This document shows positions 33,961 through 42,085 of a DNA stretch of 64,000 nucleotides, piece after piece (the stretch's first letter is position 1; every line of letters begins with the position of its first letter). The stretch is taken from contig NZ_JPMI01000394.1 in NCBI RefSeq assembly GCF_000733295.1, positions 1 to 64,000 of the forward strand, written 5' to 3'. The notes beneath the pieces were generated by a model. That model was not told the DNA's origin and ran no database searches. It saw only the letters and a program-made list of their open reading frames with translations. The stretch comes from Archangium violaceum Cb vi76 (GTDB taxonomy: Bacteria; Myxococcota; Myxococcia; Myxococcales; Myxococcaceae). The position numbers and the translations under genes are program-made.

Positions 33961-34845
33961 ATGACACGAAGGATCCCCCTGTGCCTTGGTAGCGCCCTGC
34001 TGGCACTCGGCCTCTCGCAGAGTGCATTCGCCAGCGGGCTCTCGGACTTCCGCGCCGGCAAGGATGTCTATGTCAACGCGCTCGTGGTCGAGTTTGACGG
34101 GAAAACCCATGTCACCGCGGCCCATCAGCTGCCGAAAGAAGCCGGAAGCTTGACCATCTCCGTTTCGGCGGCGGACCTGGGGCTGGCCGGTACTTCCCAG
34201 CGTATCACCCTGACGGGCACCCAAGAGCCGGGCTCCTCGACCATCACCTGGAGCGTCAACCAGACGTTCCAGCCCCCCCTCTTCGTCGGCAACCGCAACT
34301 ACATCGACAGTGTCTCCGGCAAGATCGTCACCAAGATCTGGCTGGGCTCTGGCAAGGCCGCGGCCAACTGCGAGCGCCCCCCGTGTCGTCGCAACACCAC
34401 CTTCGAGCTGGCACCCGGCTCGGACATCACCCTCGCGGGCCACTCGGAGGGCAACATCGCATGGACGCAGCCTGTGCGGCTGCTGGAAATGAAGGGGGTG
34501 GGCGGGCTGGAGCAGCCCACGCTCGCGGGGATGTACATCGAAGGCCCCACTCCTCTGTGCTCCAAGGCGGACGAGAAGACGCCGCTCACGGTGGGCGCCT
34601 GGCTCAACACGGCCGTCACCGCTGGAAGCACCGTCATCGATTTTTCCAGCAGCAACCCCAGCAAGATTTCAGTGCCCAAGCGCATCGGCCTGTCCTCCGG
34701 CTCCGGCCGCCTGGTCTTCGATGCCTACATCCAGCCGGGCGCCTCCGGCCGGATCACCCTCTCCGCCTCCTCCAACGGCGTCAAGGACAGCCGGACTGTC
34801 ACCCTCCTCTCCCCCGAGGACCCGGCCTGCCAGGGCCGCTTCTAG
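33961..34845 (+). CDS. secreted protein of unknown function
   Basis: A 294-residue exported protein; signal peptide CLGSALLALGLSQSAFAS with Ala-x-Ala-type cleavage, and GGAGAAA upstream of the ATG. The mature part is rich in Ser, Thr and Gly and predicted to be mostly beta strands (LTISVSAADLGLAGTSQRIT, SGRITLSASSNGVKDSRTVT). A Cys pair lies in NCERPPCRRN and another pair is further on (PLCSKA and DPACQG). The last ~90 residues look like an Ig-like beta-sandwich (LTVGAWLNTAVTAGSTVID). It is followed 41 bp later by a Cys-rich lipoprotein gene and the two may form an operon. No family is recognised. Confidence 0.8.
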   Translation: MTRRIPLCLGSALLALGLSQSAFASGLSDFRAGKDVYVNALVVEFDGKTHVTAAHQLPKEAGSLTISVSAADLGLAGTSQRITLTGTQEPGSSTITWSVNQTFQPPLFVGNRNYIDSVSGKIVTKIWLGSGKAAANCERPPCRRNTTFELAPGSDITLAGHSEGNIAWTQPVRLLEMKGVGGLEQPTLAGMYIEGPTPLCSKADEKTPLTVGAWLNTAVTAGSTVIDFSSSNPSKISVPKRIGLSSGSGRLVFDAYIQPGASGRITLSASSNGVKDSRTVTLLSPEDPACQGRF

Positions 34846-34886
34846 CGCCGCCGCCCGCAACGGCATTCCTGAAAGGATTCAACACC

Positions 34887-35627
34887 ATGATGAAACAAAA
34901 CCTGCTCTGTGCGCTCGTCTTCGTGATGCTGCAAGCCTGCGGCGACATCAGTTGTGAGAAGAAATGCGACCCCACCATCGTATTCCCCAACGCAGGGGCG
35001 TGCGCGGATTACACCAAGGCACCGGGAGATGTGGGAGGGCCCTGCGAGGAAGGATTCCTCGGGGACTTCTGCAACGACGGTCTGGCCTGTGTGAGCGGCG
35101 CCTGCCTTCCGTGCGGCGGCCCCGGCCAGGCATGCTGCGGCAGCGCCACCTGCCCGAACGGAGGCACCTGCGAGCCAAATGCTGACGGCTTCAAGGAATG
35201 CAACGCTCAGTGTGGCCAGGTCGGCCAGCCGTGCTGCACCGACAATCACTGTGACCCCGCCACCGGCACCTGTGACGTGCCGACCAAAACCTGTGTCGCC
35301 CAGAACAAGAGCTGCACCTTCAGCCCGTTGGATCCTTCGTGGGCAGTCCCCATCGCCGACAAGGCTGGTTGCGGCGAGCTGATGGTGATCAATGCCCCAA
35401 CATACGATCAGGCAGTGAAATGCATCGAGCCCGAGATCACCGCCAACGGCTGGGTGATCCTCCCCCTCCCCCAGGTATTGGACGAGTACCTGATGTGCAA
35501 CAGCGGCGGCCAGAACGCGCCCAACTCGCTGCATATCTTCGCCTTCTCGAATTCCGACGCCTACACCTGTGCACAGGCGATGTGCGCGGGGACCTGCACG
35601 ACGACCGCGGGCTCCTGCGCCCCCTGA
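34887..35627 (+). CDS. Cys-rich lipoprotein
   Basis: A 246-residue lipoprotein from ATG 34887 (MMKQNLLCALVFVMLQACGD, lipobox LQAC). The middle third carries about 20 Cys residues in short modules: GGPCEEGFLGDFCNDGLACV, CGGPGQACCGSATCPNGGTC and VGQPCCTDNHCDPATGTC. The CC and GQxCC spacing recalls small disulfide-rich modules often seen in myxobacterial surface proteins. The C-terminal part has three or four further Cys (DKAGCGELMVIN, CAQAMCAGTC) and no catalytic motif. The open frame continues far upstream, but that part is a shadow of the preceding gene. Likely exposed on the cell surface and possibly in an operon with the secreted protein before it. Function unknown. Confidence 0.8.
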   Translation: MMKQNLLCALVFVMLQACGDISCEKKCDPTIVFPNAGACADYTKAPGDVGGPCEEGFLGDFCNDGLACVSGACLPCGGPGQACCGSATCPNGGTCEPNADGFKECNAQCGQVGQPCCTDNHCDPATGTCDVPTKTCVAQNKSCTFSPLDPSWAVPIADKAGCGELMVINAPTYDQAVKCIEPEITANGWVILPLPQVLDEYLMCNSGGQNAPNSLHIFAFSNSDAYTCAQAMCAGTCTTTAGSCAP

Positions 35628-35978
35628 GCCCCCGACACCGCGTGCACCGGGCCATGTGGAACACCGATTCAGGGGCCAGTGGAATGAGCATGTTCCGCTT
35701 GGATTCGATCTCTCCCGACCTGGCCGGGAGTTTCACGCTTGTCGCCTCGAGATCCGAGCCTCGCTGCCTGGCTCGATGACCAGTACCTCCGCAGCGTAGC
35801 GGTGCGGGGGTTGGCCCGGGGCAGCTCCAGTTCTCGATGGGGTTGCCCCACAGCGGGTTCCACGAAACGCGGCGCGTCATGGAGAACGGACGGCGGATTT
35901 CCGCTCTCCGGCGCCGATATGCCTTCGCGAACCGCGCGTTCCCTGGAGTGTCACGGCCAAGCGATTCGGAGGGCTGCC
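35628..35978 (+). other. 351-bp intergenic region, no clear feature
   Basis: Open frames here have shadow-like composition. No tRNA, strong hairpin or repeat was seen. The final 15 bp contain the ribosome site of the next gene. Confidence 0.4.
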
Positions 35979-36605
35979 ATGTCGCGTCTGCTGCTGCTGT
36001 CGGGTTTCATGCTCCTGGGTGCCGGGTGTGCGGGTTCCCACTCCCACTTCCGTACCGGAGGGCCGGCGTATCCCCTGGGCCAACCGGCGGGGGAGCCCAT
36101 GCTGGTGCAAGGCTCGTACGTCACCGGCCCCGCGTCCTCGCTCGTCATCGACGACCAGTCCATACGCGGCCGTTTCCGGGACAGGCCCGTGTCCCTCTCC
36201 TGGACCTGGCAGGAGGTCACCGGCTCGGTGGACGCACGCGGCACCTTCCTGGAGCTCGCCGAAGGGGATGACACCCGTGTCTGGGGCAGCTTCGGCGGCA
36301 TGCCGGTGGACCTCACCCTGGACAAGGAGTGGCTCTACGGCAACGTGGGAGGCTGTGGCTACGTGCTGCGGCGCGCCGAGGATGGCTTCGTGGGCCGGCG
36401 CAGCTGCGGTGGGTCGCTGGAGGGGGACCTCCGGGTGGATTTCCCGGAGCCCCTCCTGGAGCGTCCGCTCGGGGAGCGGGCGTCCCTGATGACGCTGATG
36501 CTGGTCAACTTCACGAGCACCTACTCGCCCGTCATGTCGCTCGCCCGCTTCGCCCGGCCGCGCAATGCCAGCGTGGACGGCTCGGTCACCCACGTCAGCC
36601 CCTGA
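35979..36605 (+). CDS. lipoprotein of unknown function
   Basis: A 208-residue lipoprotein from ATG 35979, with GGAGGG upstream; the signal is MSRLLLLSGFMLLGAGCAG. The mature protein is beta-rich (GSYVTGPASSLVIDDQSIRG, VSLSWTWQEVTGSVDARGTF, FGGMPVDLTLDKEWLYGNVG). It contains two Cys residues (GGCGYVL and RRSCGGS) that may bond. Composition suggests a small beta-barrel or jelly-roll envelope protein. The upstream open extension has no signal peptide and was rejected. It appears to be transcribed alone. No family is recognised. Confidence 0.75.
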   Translation: MSRLLLLSGFMLLGAGCAGSHSHFRTGGPAYPLGQPAGEPMLVQGSYVTGPASSLVIDDQSIRGRFRDRPVSLSWTWQEVTGSVDARGTFLELAEGDDTRVWGSFGGMPVDLTLDKEWLYGNVGGCGYVLRRAEDGFVGRRSCGGSLEGDLRVDFPEPLLERPLGERASLMTLMLVNFTSTYSPVMSLARFARPRNASVDGSVTHVSP

Positions 36606-36750
36606 GCGGGGCCGCTCCCTTGCCGGCCAGTCCACGTCTGTCCGCCCGCGTCATGCGAAACAGCGGCGGGTGCAGACGCCGGGCGCTGGTACGATGTGTG
36701 GCGCCGGGGCATGTGCCCCGCCTCACTCATCGGCATCGGACTGGGAGAAC

Positions 36751-37173
36751 ATGGTCGATTTTCGCAACTTCATCGGACGTGGCACCGCGGCGGGCGGGAA
36801 GCTGAACATCTTCGCGAAGGTGGTCTTCGCCTTCGTGAACGTGGGCAACGGCGAGTTCATCGACCTCGGCTCCGCCCAGGCGGCCTTCAAGGGGAAGATC
36901 GACACGGTCTTCTACAAGGGAGACCTCTCGCTCACGCTGAAGCTGAACGAGGGCGGCAAGGCCGAGGTCACCCTCAACGGCAACCGCGCCTCCGAGGCCA
37001 CGTACACCACCAGCGGCAGCAAGCTGACCATCGAGGCGAAGCTGGGCTCGAACATGCAGACCATCACCTTCGAGCCCGGTGGCAAGGGCAACGTGGAGAC
37101 GTTCCTGGGCGTGAAGGGCTCGCAGACCATCGACGTGCACCTGGCGCCCGCAGAGAAGCCCGCGGTGGCCTGA
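36751..37173 (+). CDS. small conserved-looking protein of unknown function
   Basis: A 140-residue protein with a GGGAG ribosome site close to ATG 36751. There is no signal peptide. It reads as a beta-rich domain with regular alternation: KIDTVFYKGDLSLTLKL, KAEVTLNGNRASEATYTTSG and KLTIEAKLGSNMQTITFEPG. Its N-terminus (FRNFIGRGTAAGGKLNIFAK) is amphipathic. The ORF shows good third-position GC and no in-frame alternatives. It is convergent with the TerB-like gene, 18 bp apart. No family can be named. Confidence 0.65.
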   Translation: MVDFRNFIGRGTAAGGKLNIFAKVVFAFVNVGNGEFIDLGSAQAAFKGKIDTVFYKGDLSLTLKLNEGGKAEVTLNGNRASEATYTTSGSKLTIEAKLGSNMQTITFEPGGKGNVETFLGVKGSQTIDVHLAPAEKPAVA

Positions 37174-37191
37174 GCCCGCGCGAGGAGGGGC

Positions 37192-37524
37192 CTACGGCGT
37201 CACACCCAGCCGGGAGGTGATGCGCTCGAGCATGGCCTTCTCCCCCTCGGCGAGCTTGCCATCGGAGACGCACAGGGCCCGGGCGGCCTCCAGCACCTCG
37301 TCCGGGCGGGTGCGCAGCACTTCCAGGTCCGGCTCGGGCATGGTGCCGCCAATGTCCAGCCGGTCCATCAGCGCGTGCAGCTCGGCCTCGGGCACGCTCC
37401 AGCTGCGGCCCAGGCCCAGGACGACCATGCGCTCGGTCTTGGAGATCTCCCGGTCCACCCAGGCGACCTGGAGCAACAGCTTGATGACCTCGATGTTGAA
37501 GCGGTCCTCGGCGGTGAGCGTCAT
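37192..37524 (-). CDS. TerB-like helical protein
   Basis: A 110-residue all-helical protein. RFNIEVIKLLLQVAWVDREI followed by SKTERMVVLGLGRSW matches the start of the TerB/DjlA N-terminal fold, in which acidic residues on one helix bind metal. LCVSDGKLAEGEKAMLERIT is the second half of that pattern. TerB domains occur in tellurite-resistance clusters and in many regulatory proteins. No other ter genes are near, so a tellurite role is not supported. It ends 18 bp from the convergent gene at 36751-37173. Confidence 0.75.
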   Translation of the reverse strand: MTLTAEDRFNIEVIKLLLQVAWVDREISKTERMVVLGLGRSWSVPEAELHALMDRLDIGGTMPEPDLEVLRTRPDEVLEAARALCVSDGKLAEGEKAMLERITSRLGVTP

Positions 37525-37665
37525 CCGGCATCCTCGGCGGTAGAGGGAGGGCGGACTCTACACCGGAGCGCGGAGTGCCAAGGGAGAGGGGCGGGCCCGG
37601 GCGTCCAGGGGTGGACGGCTCATGTCGTATCCTCCTGGCGCATGGACCTCGAACGGGCGGGGCAC

Positions 37666-38889
37666 ATGTCCCTTGCGGCCTCTTGTCATTCCAGCAGGCG
37701 GAGCCTCCTCGTGCTGAGCGGGCTCGCGCTCCTTCTGTGGCTCCTGGGATGTGCCGGACGTGATGGCCTGCTCGTGGCCCGGGATTTCCCCGTGCTCGCG
37801 AGTGCCGGGCAGGAAGCCGTCGAAGTCGACTTCGAGGTGGTCACGCCGCGGCATGCCGGGGAACTGCGCCAGCGCGGCGTGCAATTGCCCCGGGCCTCCC
37901 GTTCAGGAGATCCACGCGCGCACCGGGATTTCGTCGAGCTCCGGGTGACCGCCGTGGGCTTTGGCCTCACGACGGGAGGGTACCTTCTCTACTGCGATGG
38001 CTTGCCATTGCCCGTGCTCGTCCCGGAGTCGCTGGTCGACCTCGAGCTCACGAGCGCGGAGCCGCTGAGTGACTCCATCTACCCGGACCGGAACGAGGCC
38101 CTGGCGGACATGGCGGCCAGGGCCTCCGGGTCAGGACGCGCGAGATATGCCTGGTATCGCGGAGCGGGTGGGGCGCTCATCGTGCCCACCGTCTTCTCTC
38201 CGGCCACCACCCCTCGCATCGCCCGGACGATGCTCGCGGTGCGGCAGGAACTGGTGGAAACGGGCCAGCGGGAACTGAAGGCCCTGTTGTTGGACATGAC
38301 GGGGAACCGCATCCTGCGGGGAGTCTTCTCGCGCGTGGTGCGGATGGGCTCGGAGCCGGCAGTCCGTCCGTCTGTCCGGAAGGAGGGGCCTGGGGGCGAA
38401 GCTCCGGCGCCGCGACAGCCGGTGACGCGGGCCGCCGCGCCGGCCGCACCACCCGCGCCCGCCTCCGCGCCGGGTGCACCTGCGCCATCTCCGGGGCTGG
38501 TCCAGGCCCTCACCGGCGCCAACCCGACGCCACCCGTGGCCGCTGGCCCGCGCTCCCCCCAGGATGTCTCGGTCAACCCGAAGGTTCCCAATGTGCGGCG
38601 GCCAGACCGACCCATCGGCTCCAGCCCGGGTCAGAACGCGCAGCTCCAAGCGGACATCCAGTACCTGCGGAGCATCGGCGCCGAGAACATCCGGGTGAAC
38701 CAGCAGCAGGTCGCGGTGCACAACAGCCAGCGCGTGGGAACCAATCGGCCGGATCTGCAGTTCGATTATAAGGGGCGACGCTACCATGTGGAGTACGACA
38801 CGCCCGCGTCTGGCCGAGGCCCTGGCCATCAGTCTCGCATCACATCCAACGACCTCAACGCGGATGTCATCCTGCTGATCGTGCCCTGA
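37666..38889 (+). CDS. lipoprotein toxin with nuclease-like C-terminus
   Basis: A 407-residue lipoprotein from ATG 37666 (MSLAASCHSSRRSLLVLSG); ATG 37642 is the alternative and adds 8 residues. The lipobox is WLLGCAG. The N-terminal ~210 residues are a mixed domain (EVDFEVVTPRHAGELRQRGV). A long Ala/Pro linker spans about 245-305. The C-terminal ~85 residues resemble a REase-fold toxin: DIQYLRSIGAENIRVNQQQV, NRPDLQFDYKGRRYHVEYD and GHQSRITSNDLNADVILLIV. The conserved Asp, the ExD and the late His/Arg-Asn-Asp motif match polymorphic-toxin termini of this style. The next gene is the likely immunity protein. With the 5872 and 12348 loci it forms a set of three lipoprotein effector modules. Activity is inferred. 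Confidence 0.75.
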   Translation: MSLAASCHSSRRSLLVLSGLALLLWLLGCAGRDGLLVARDFPVLASAGQEAVEVDFEVVTPRHAGELRQRGVQLPRASRSGDPRAHRDFVELRVTAVGFGLTTGGYLLYCDGLPLPVLVPESLVDLELTSAEPLSDSIYPDRNEALADMAARASGSGRARYAWYRGAGGALIVPTVFSPATTPRIARTMLAVRQELVETGQRELKALLLDMTGNRILRGVFSRVVRMGSEPAVRPSVRKEGPGGEAPAPRQPVTRAAAPAAPPAPASAPGAPAPSPGLVQALTGANPTPPVAAGPRSPQDVSVNPKVPNVRRPDRPIGSSPGQNAQLQADIQYLRSIGAENIRVNQQQVAVHNSQRVGTNRPDLQFDYKGRRYHVEYDTPASGRGPGHQSRITSNDLNADVILLIVP

Positions 38890-38906
38890 CGGGCGAGGCC
38901 CACTCG

Positions 38907-39638
38907 ATGACGGAGAACATGAAGGGACTGCTGCTGGATGACCGCTGGGCGCCTGTCACTTCGGAGATGGGATTCCTCGAGGCCGGTGCGGAGCACGCTG
39001 CCCGTGCCTTCGCGGCGTGGCAGGCAGGGTTGTTTGTGTCCCGTGGCATCTCCGTCGAGGTGCGCTCTGTGTCGGGCGGCTTTCTGGAGCAGGCTCTCTC
39101 CTCCCTGCTGCCTTTGACCGATGCGGAGAGGCGGAGGTACCTCTTCATTCCGACGCGCAGCCCCTGGACGGCGTATGTCGACAACGGATGGCGGGGAACC
39201 GATGTCTTCAGCCCCGTGTCCTACATGGCCGAGGTGTTGGGCTGCCGAGGCTTGCGGGTGGTCGCCGTTCCCAACACCCTCCGCAAGGACAAGGGCCGCT
39301 ATGGAGCGGTGATGCTCGATGTGTATGGCCCCCACCGGACGGCCTGGCTCAACTACGTGCGCGCCCTGGGCGTGTCCAATGACGGGGGGCGCTGGGTGTT
39401 CGATCAATCCGGCGAGCCCTTCCCCTTCGAGAAGCTGGAGCAGTACCAGGCGCGCCGGGTGAGGGACCGCTTCACCTTCGACATGCTCAAGGACTACCTG
39501 CGCCACCTGGGGCTGTCCCCCTTCGAGGAGGACTTCTACCTGCCGCGGGGCGCCCCCGCGTGGCTGGTGGAGCGCAAGGGCCCGGTGCTCCCCAATCACA
39601 AGGAGTACACCCTGGCCCAGGTCCGGGCGGACTTCTGA
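38907..39638 (+). CDS. putative immunity protein for the upstream lipoprotein toxin
   Basis: A 243-residue soluble protein starting 18 bp after the toxin stop. ATG 38907 is used; ATG 38919 has a better-placed GGAG and is equally possible. No signal peptide or membrane segment is present. Features include FAAWQAGLFVSRGISVEVRS, RYLFIPTRSPWTAYVDNGWR and CRGLRVVAVPNTLRK, followed by RYGAVMLDVYGP. Size, cytoplasmic character and position fit an immunity protein neutralising the nuclease domain. It is unlike the other two candidate immunity proteins here, as expected when each matches a different toxin. It ends just before the convergent tonB-like gene. Confidence 0.65.
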   Translation: MTENMKGLLLDDRWAPVTSEMGFLEAGAEHAARAFAAWQAGLFVSRGISVEVRSVSGGFLEQALSSLLPLTDAERRRYLFIPTRSPWTAYVDNGWRGTDVFSPVSYMAEVLGCRGLRVVAVPNTLRKDKGRYGAVMLDVYGPHRTAWLNYVRALGVSNDGGRWVFDQSGEPFPFEKLEQYQARRVRDRFTFDMLKDYLRHLGLSPFEEDFYLPRGAPAWLVERKGPVLPNHKEYTLAQVRADF

Positions 39639-40436
39639 TCAATCCAGCACGAAGGTGTACGAGTACTTCATCTCCGTGGAGACGGGCTCCCCGTTCTTGA
39701 TGGCGGGCTTGAAGCGGAAGCGCATCAGGGCGGTGCGCGCGGCCTCGTCCAGCCCGTAGCCGAGTCCCTTGACGATGGTGGCCTTCACCACGCGGCCCTC
39801 GTTGTCGATGGTGATGGACAGCGTCACCGTGCCCTCGATGCCGGCGCGCCGGGCCTCGTCGGGGTAGGGAATCTTCACTTCGGAGGCCACGCTGGGCTCG
39901 GTGTCCACCTGGTACACCGGCACGTACTTGGGCGCCGAGTAGGCCTTCACCTCCTTGGGGTCCACGGCCTTGTCCCCTGTCTTGCCGTACAGGGTGTTGC
40001 CCACCGGAGCGGCGAAGCCACCCGCGCTGGTGGTGGAGGACATGGAGATGCCCACCACCAGGGGCACCGGCTTGGAGGGCTGCTCGGGCGGAGGCGCGTC
40101 GTTGGGAGGCGGAGGCGCCGCGTCGGGAGGAGGCGGCGGGGGCGGCTTCTCGGCCTGGGCCACCTTCACCGGCGGGGGCTTGGGCGCCACCTTCGGCTTG
40201 GGTGGAGGCGGCTTGGGCTCCTCCTGGGGCGGAGGTGGCGGTGGGGGCGGCTTCGCCACCTCGACCATCACCATCTCCAACGGGCGCTGGGCCGGAGGCG
40301 GCGTGCGCTCCCGCACGCGCGACAACAGGAAGAATCCCGCGCCGTGCACCCCGAGGGACACGAGCAGGAAGAGCAGCACCGCCCACGACGAGTCGCGGCG
40401 GACGGGCATGGGTGGGTTGATCGCGGCCTGGCTCAT
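39639..40436 (-). CDS. tonB: TonB-family energy transducer
   Basis: A 265-residue protein with one N-terminal membrane helix (WAVLLFLLVSLGVHGAGFFLL), then a Pro/Lys-rich spacer of about 60 residues that can span the periplasm. The C-terminal TonB domain is about residues 185-265: VKIPYPDEARRAGIEGTVTL, EGRVVKATIVKGLGYGLDEA and RTALMRFRFKPAIKNGEPV. It transmits proton-motive force from ExbB-ExbD to TonB-dependent outer-membrane receptors, such as the SusC-like protein at 59656. It is third in an exbB-exbD-tonB operon, 16 bp after exbD. Confidence 0.93.
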   Translation of the reverse strand: MSQAAINPPMPVRRDSSWAVLLFLLVSLGVHGAGFFLLSRVRERTPPPAQRPLEMVMVEVAKPPPPPPPPQEEPKPPPPKPKVAPKPPPVKVAQAEKPPPPPPPDAAPPPPNDAPPPEQPSKPVPLVVGISMSSTTSAGGFAAPVGNTLYGKTGDKAVDPKEVKAYSAPKYVPVYQVDTEPSVASEVKIPYPDEARRAGIEGTVTLSITIDNEGRVVKATIVKGLGYGLDEAARTALMRFRFKPAIKNGEPVSTEMKYSYTFVLD

Positions 40437-40452
40437 GGCCCTGGGACACCCC

Positions 40453-40887
40453 TCATGGCGCCGCGGGTGCAGCCGCGGGCGCCACGTCCTTCTCGATGTT
40501 GAGGGCGAACTTCGCGATGCCCTCGCCCTTCACCACGTCCAGGAGCCATATCACCCGGGCGTAGGGCAGGCTCAGGTCCGCGCTGATGAAGGCGCGCGTC
40601 TCCTTGTCCTTCGCCAGGGCCTCGGCCACCTTGCGCCGCAGCTCGCCCTCGCTCACCTCCGCGCCGTCGAAGAAGAGCTTGCCCTGTTTGTCCAGCACCA
40701 CGTTGACGAGCCCCTGCACCGATTCCCCGCCGTTGGCGGCCCGGGGCAGGTCCACCTCCATCGTCTCGCGGACGATGAAGTTGGCCGTCACCATGAAGAT
40801 GATGAGCAGCACCAGCACCACGTCCACCAGCGGCGTGACGTTGATGCCAGTAATCTCCTCGTCGTTGTCCTGAGCGCCGCCGGCCAT
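40453..40887 (-). CDS. exbD: ExbD/TolR family biopolymer transport protein
   Basis: A 144-residue protein. ITGINVTPLVDVVLVLLIIFM is the family hallmark, with the essential proton-handling Asp in the single N-terminal helix. A periplasmic domain follows (FFDGAEVSEGELRRKVAEAL). It pairs with the ExbB protein encoded 3 bp upstream and with the TonB protein encoded downstream. Length and domain order are typical. Confidence 0.94.
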   Translation of the reverse strand: MAGGAQDNDEEITGINVTPLVDVVLVLLIIFMVTANFIVRETMEVDLPRAANGGESVQGLVNVVLDKQGKLFFDGAEVSEGELRRKVAEALAKDKETRAFISADLSLPYARVIWLLDVVKGEGIAKFALNIEKDVAPAAAPAAP

Positions 40888-40890
40888 GAC

Positions 40891-41607
40891 CTAGCGCGCC
40901 TCCCCGGACGCCACGGCGCGAGGGGCGCCCTGGCCCCGCTCGGCGCGCAGGCTGCCCACCAGCGCGTGGCCCAGCGCGTTGGTGCGCGAGGTGAGCGTCT
41001 TGAGCTGACGGTTGAAGACGTTGAAGGCCACCACCGCGGGGATGGCCACCGCCAGACCCACCGCCGTGGCCACCAGCGCCTCGGAGATGCCCGCCATCAC
41101 CGTCTGCTGCATGGCCGCGCCCTTGGCGTTCATCTGACCCAGGTCGTTGAAGGCCTTGATGATGCCGAGCACCGTGCCGAACAGACCGATGAAGGGCGCG
41201 TTGTTGCCCAGCGTGCCCAGGAAGGACAGGTAGCGCTCGTACTGGGGGCGCTCGCGCGCCACCGTGTAGGCGATGACCTCCTCCACCGCGTCCGCGCCCT
41301 GCTCCACCGAGGCGAGGGCCTCGCGCAGCACGGCGGCCTCCATGCCCTTGTGGTTGGCCACCGCGGTGCGCACGGCCTCCAACTCACCGCGGGCCAGCCG
41401 CACGGCCAGCTCCTCGGAGTTGGGCAGCCGGTGCGTGGCGAAATACACGGCCCGCTCCAGCATCAGCGCGATGGAGAGCACCGAGAGGATGACCAGCACC
41501 CACAGCACCCACTCGGCGCTGGTGAGCGTCACGCCGAGCAGCTTGCGGCTGAGCCAGCCCAGCTGCTCGTTGTGGCCCATCTGGGCCAGGAGAACGAAGG
41601 ACGTCAT
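40891..41607 (-). CDS. exbB: ExbB/TolQ/MotA-family proton channel
   Basis: A 238-residue membrane protein from ATG 41607 (MTSFVLLAQMG); a 14-residue upstream extension was rejected. Three helices are visible: WVLWVLVILSVLSIALMLE, FIGLFGTVLGIIKAFNDLG and ALVATAVGLAVAIPAVVAF, the last two carrying the signature of the family. The cytoplasmic loop RPQYERYLSFLGTLGNNAPF precedes the second helix. It forms the pentameric proton channel around ExbD. It is the first gene of the exbB-exbD-tonB operon, divergent from the M4 peptidase gene. Confidence 0.94.
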   Translation of the reverse strand: MTSFVLLAQMGHNEQLGWLSRKLLGVTLTSAEWVLWVLVILSVLSIALMLERAVYFATHRLPNSEELAVRLARGELEAVRTAVANHKGMEAAVLREALASVEQGADAVEEVIAYTVARERPQYERYLSFLGTLGNNAPFIGLFGTVLGIIKAFNDLGQMNAKGAAMQQTVMAGISEALVATAVGLAVAIPAVVAFNVFNRQLKTLTSRTNALGHALVGSLRAERGQGAPRAVASGEAR

Positions 41608-42085
41608 GGAGACCTGTGATGGCTGGAGGGGTGAGGCGACGCTTCCCATTCTTCCTCATCACATCGAAAGTCAAATGAATCAGCCACCTTGGCTCTTGCC
41701 TCCCCGGTTGCTACCAGGCCGTTACCCACCCGCCGGGGCGCCGCTCGGGAATGGACGCGCCGGCCGGAGGTTGCGCGGGCGATGAGGGTTCCACCCCTCC
41801 CGGCGGGCCGGGGTCGATAGGGACCTCATCGCTCTCCCGGTGTCCAAATCCAGGACAGTCCGTCAAATCGTTGCATCATCAATTATTACGCGTACTTGCA
41901 CCCACCTTTGTCAAGAGGGGTTACACGGAGGGCGCGGGAGCATGGGACATTCATGCTCCAGTGCGTCTTCCCGGAAAGTGCGCCTGAGAGGGGAAGGGCG
42001 GGAGTTCGGGGTTCGGTATGACTCCTGCTGAGGGAGAGCCCGGCTGCGATGGCATCTCCGCCATCGGCCAGCAGGAGGTCCCCCT
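41608..42085. other. 478-bp divergent intergenic region
   Basis: The region between exbB and the M4 peptidase probably holds both promoters. It includes an AT-richer island at about 41868-41892 (CATCATCAATTATTACGCG) that stands out against the GC-rich background. The second copy of the 18-bp repeat is at 41915-41932. No gene is supported. Confidence 0.5.
41915..41932 (+). repeat. 18-bp intergenic repeat, copy 2
   Basis: GAGGGGTTACACGGAGGG is identical to 22791-22808. This copy lies about 155 bp before the TTG start of the M4 peptidase. Confidence 0.6.

Noticed and set aside
37192-37524. Tellurite-resistance function for the TerB-like gene
   Set aside because: No other ter genes are present, and TerB folds occur in many unrelated proteins.
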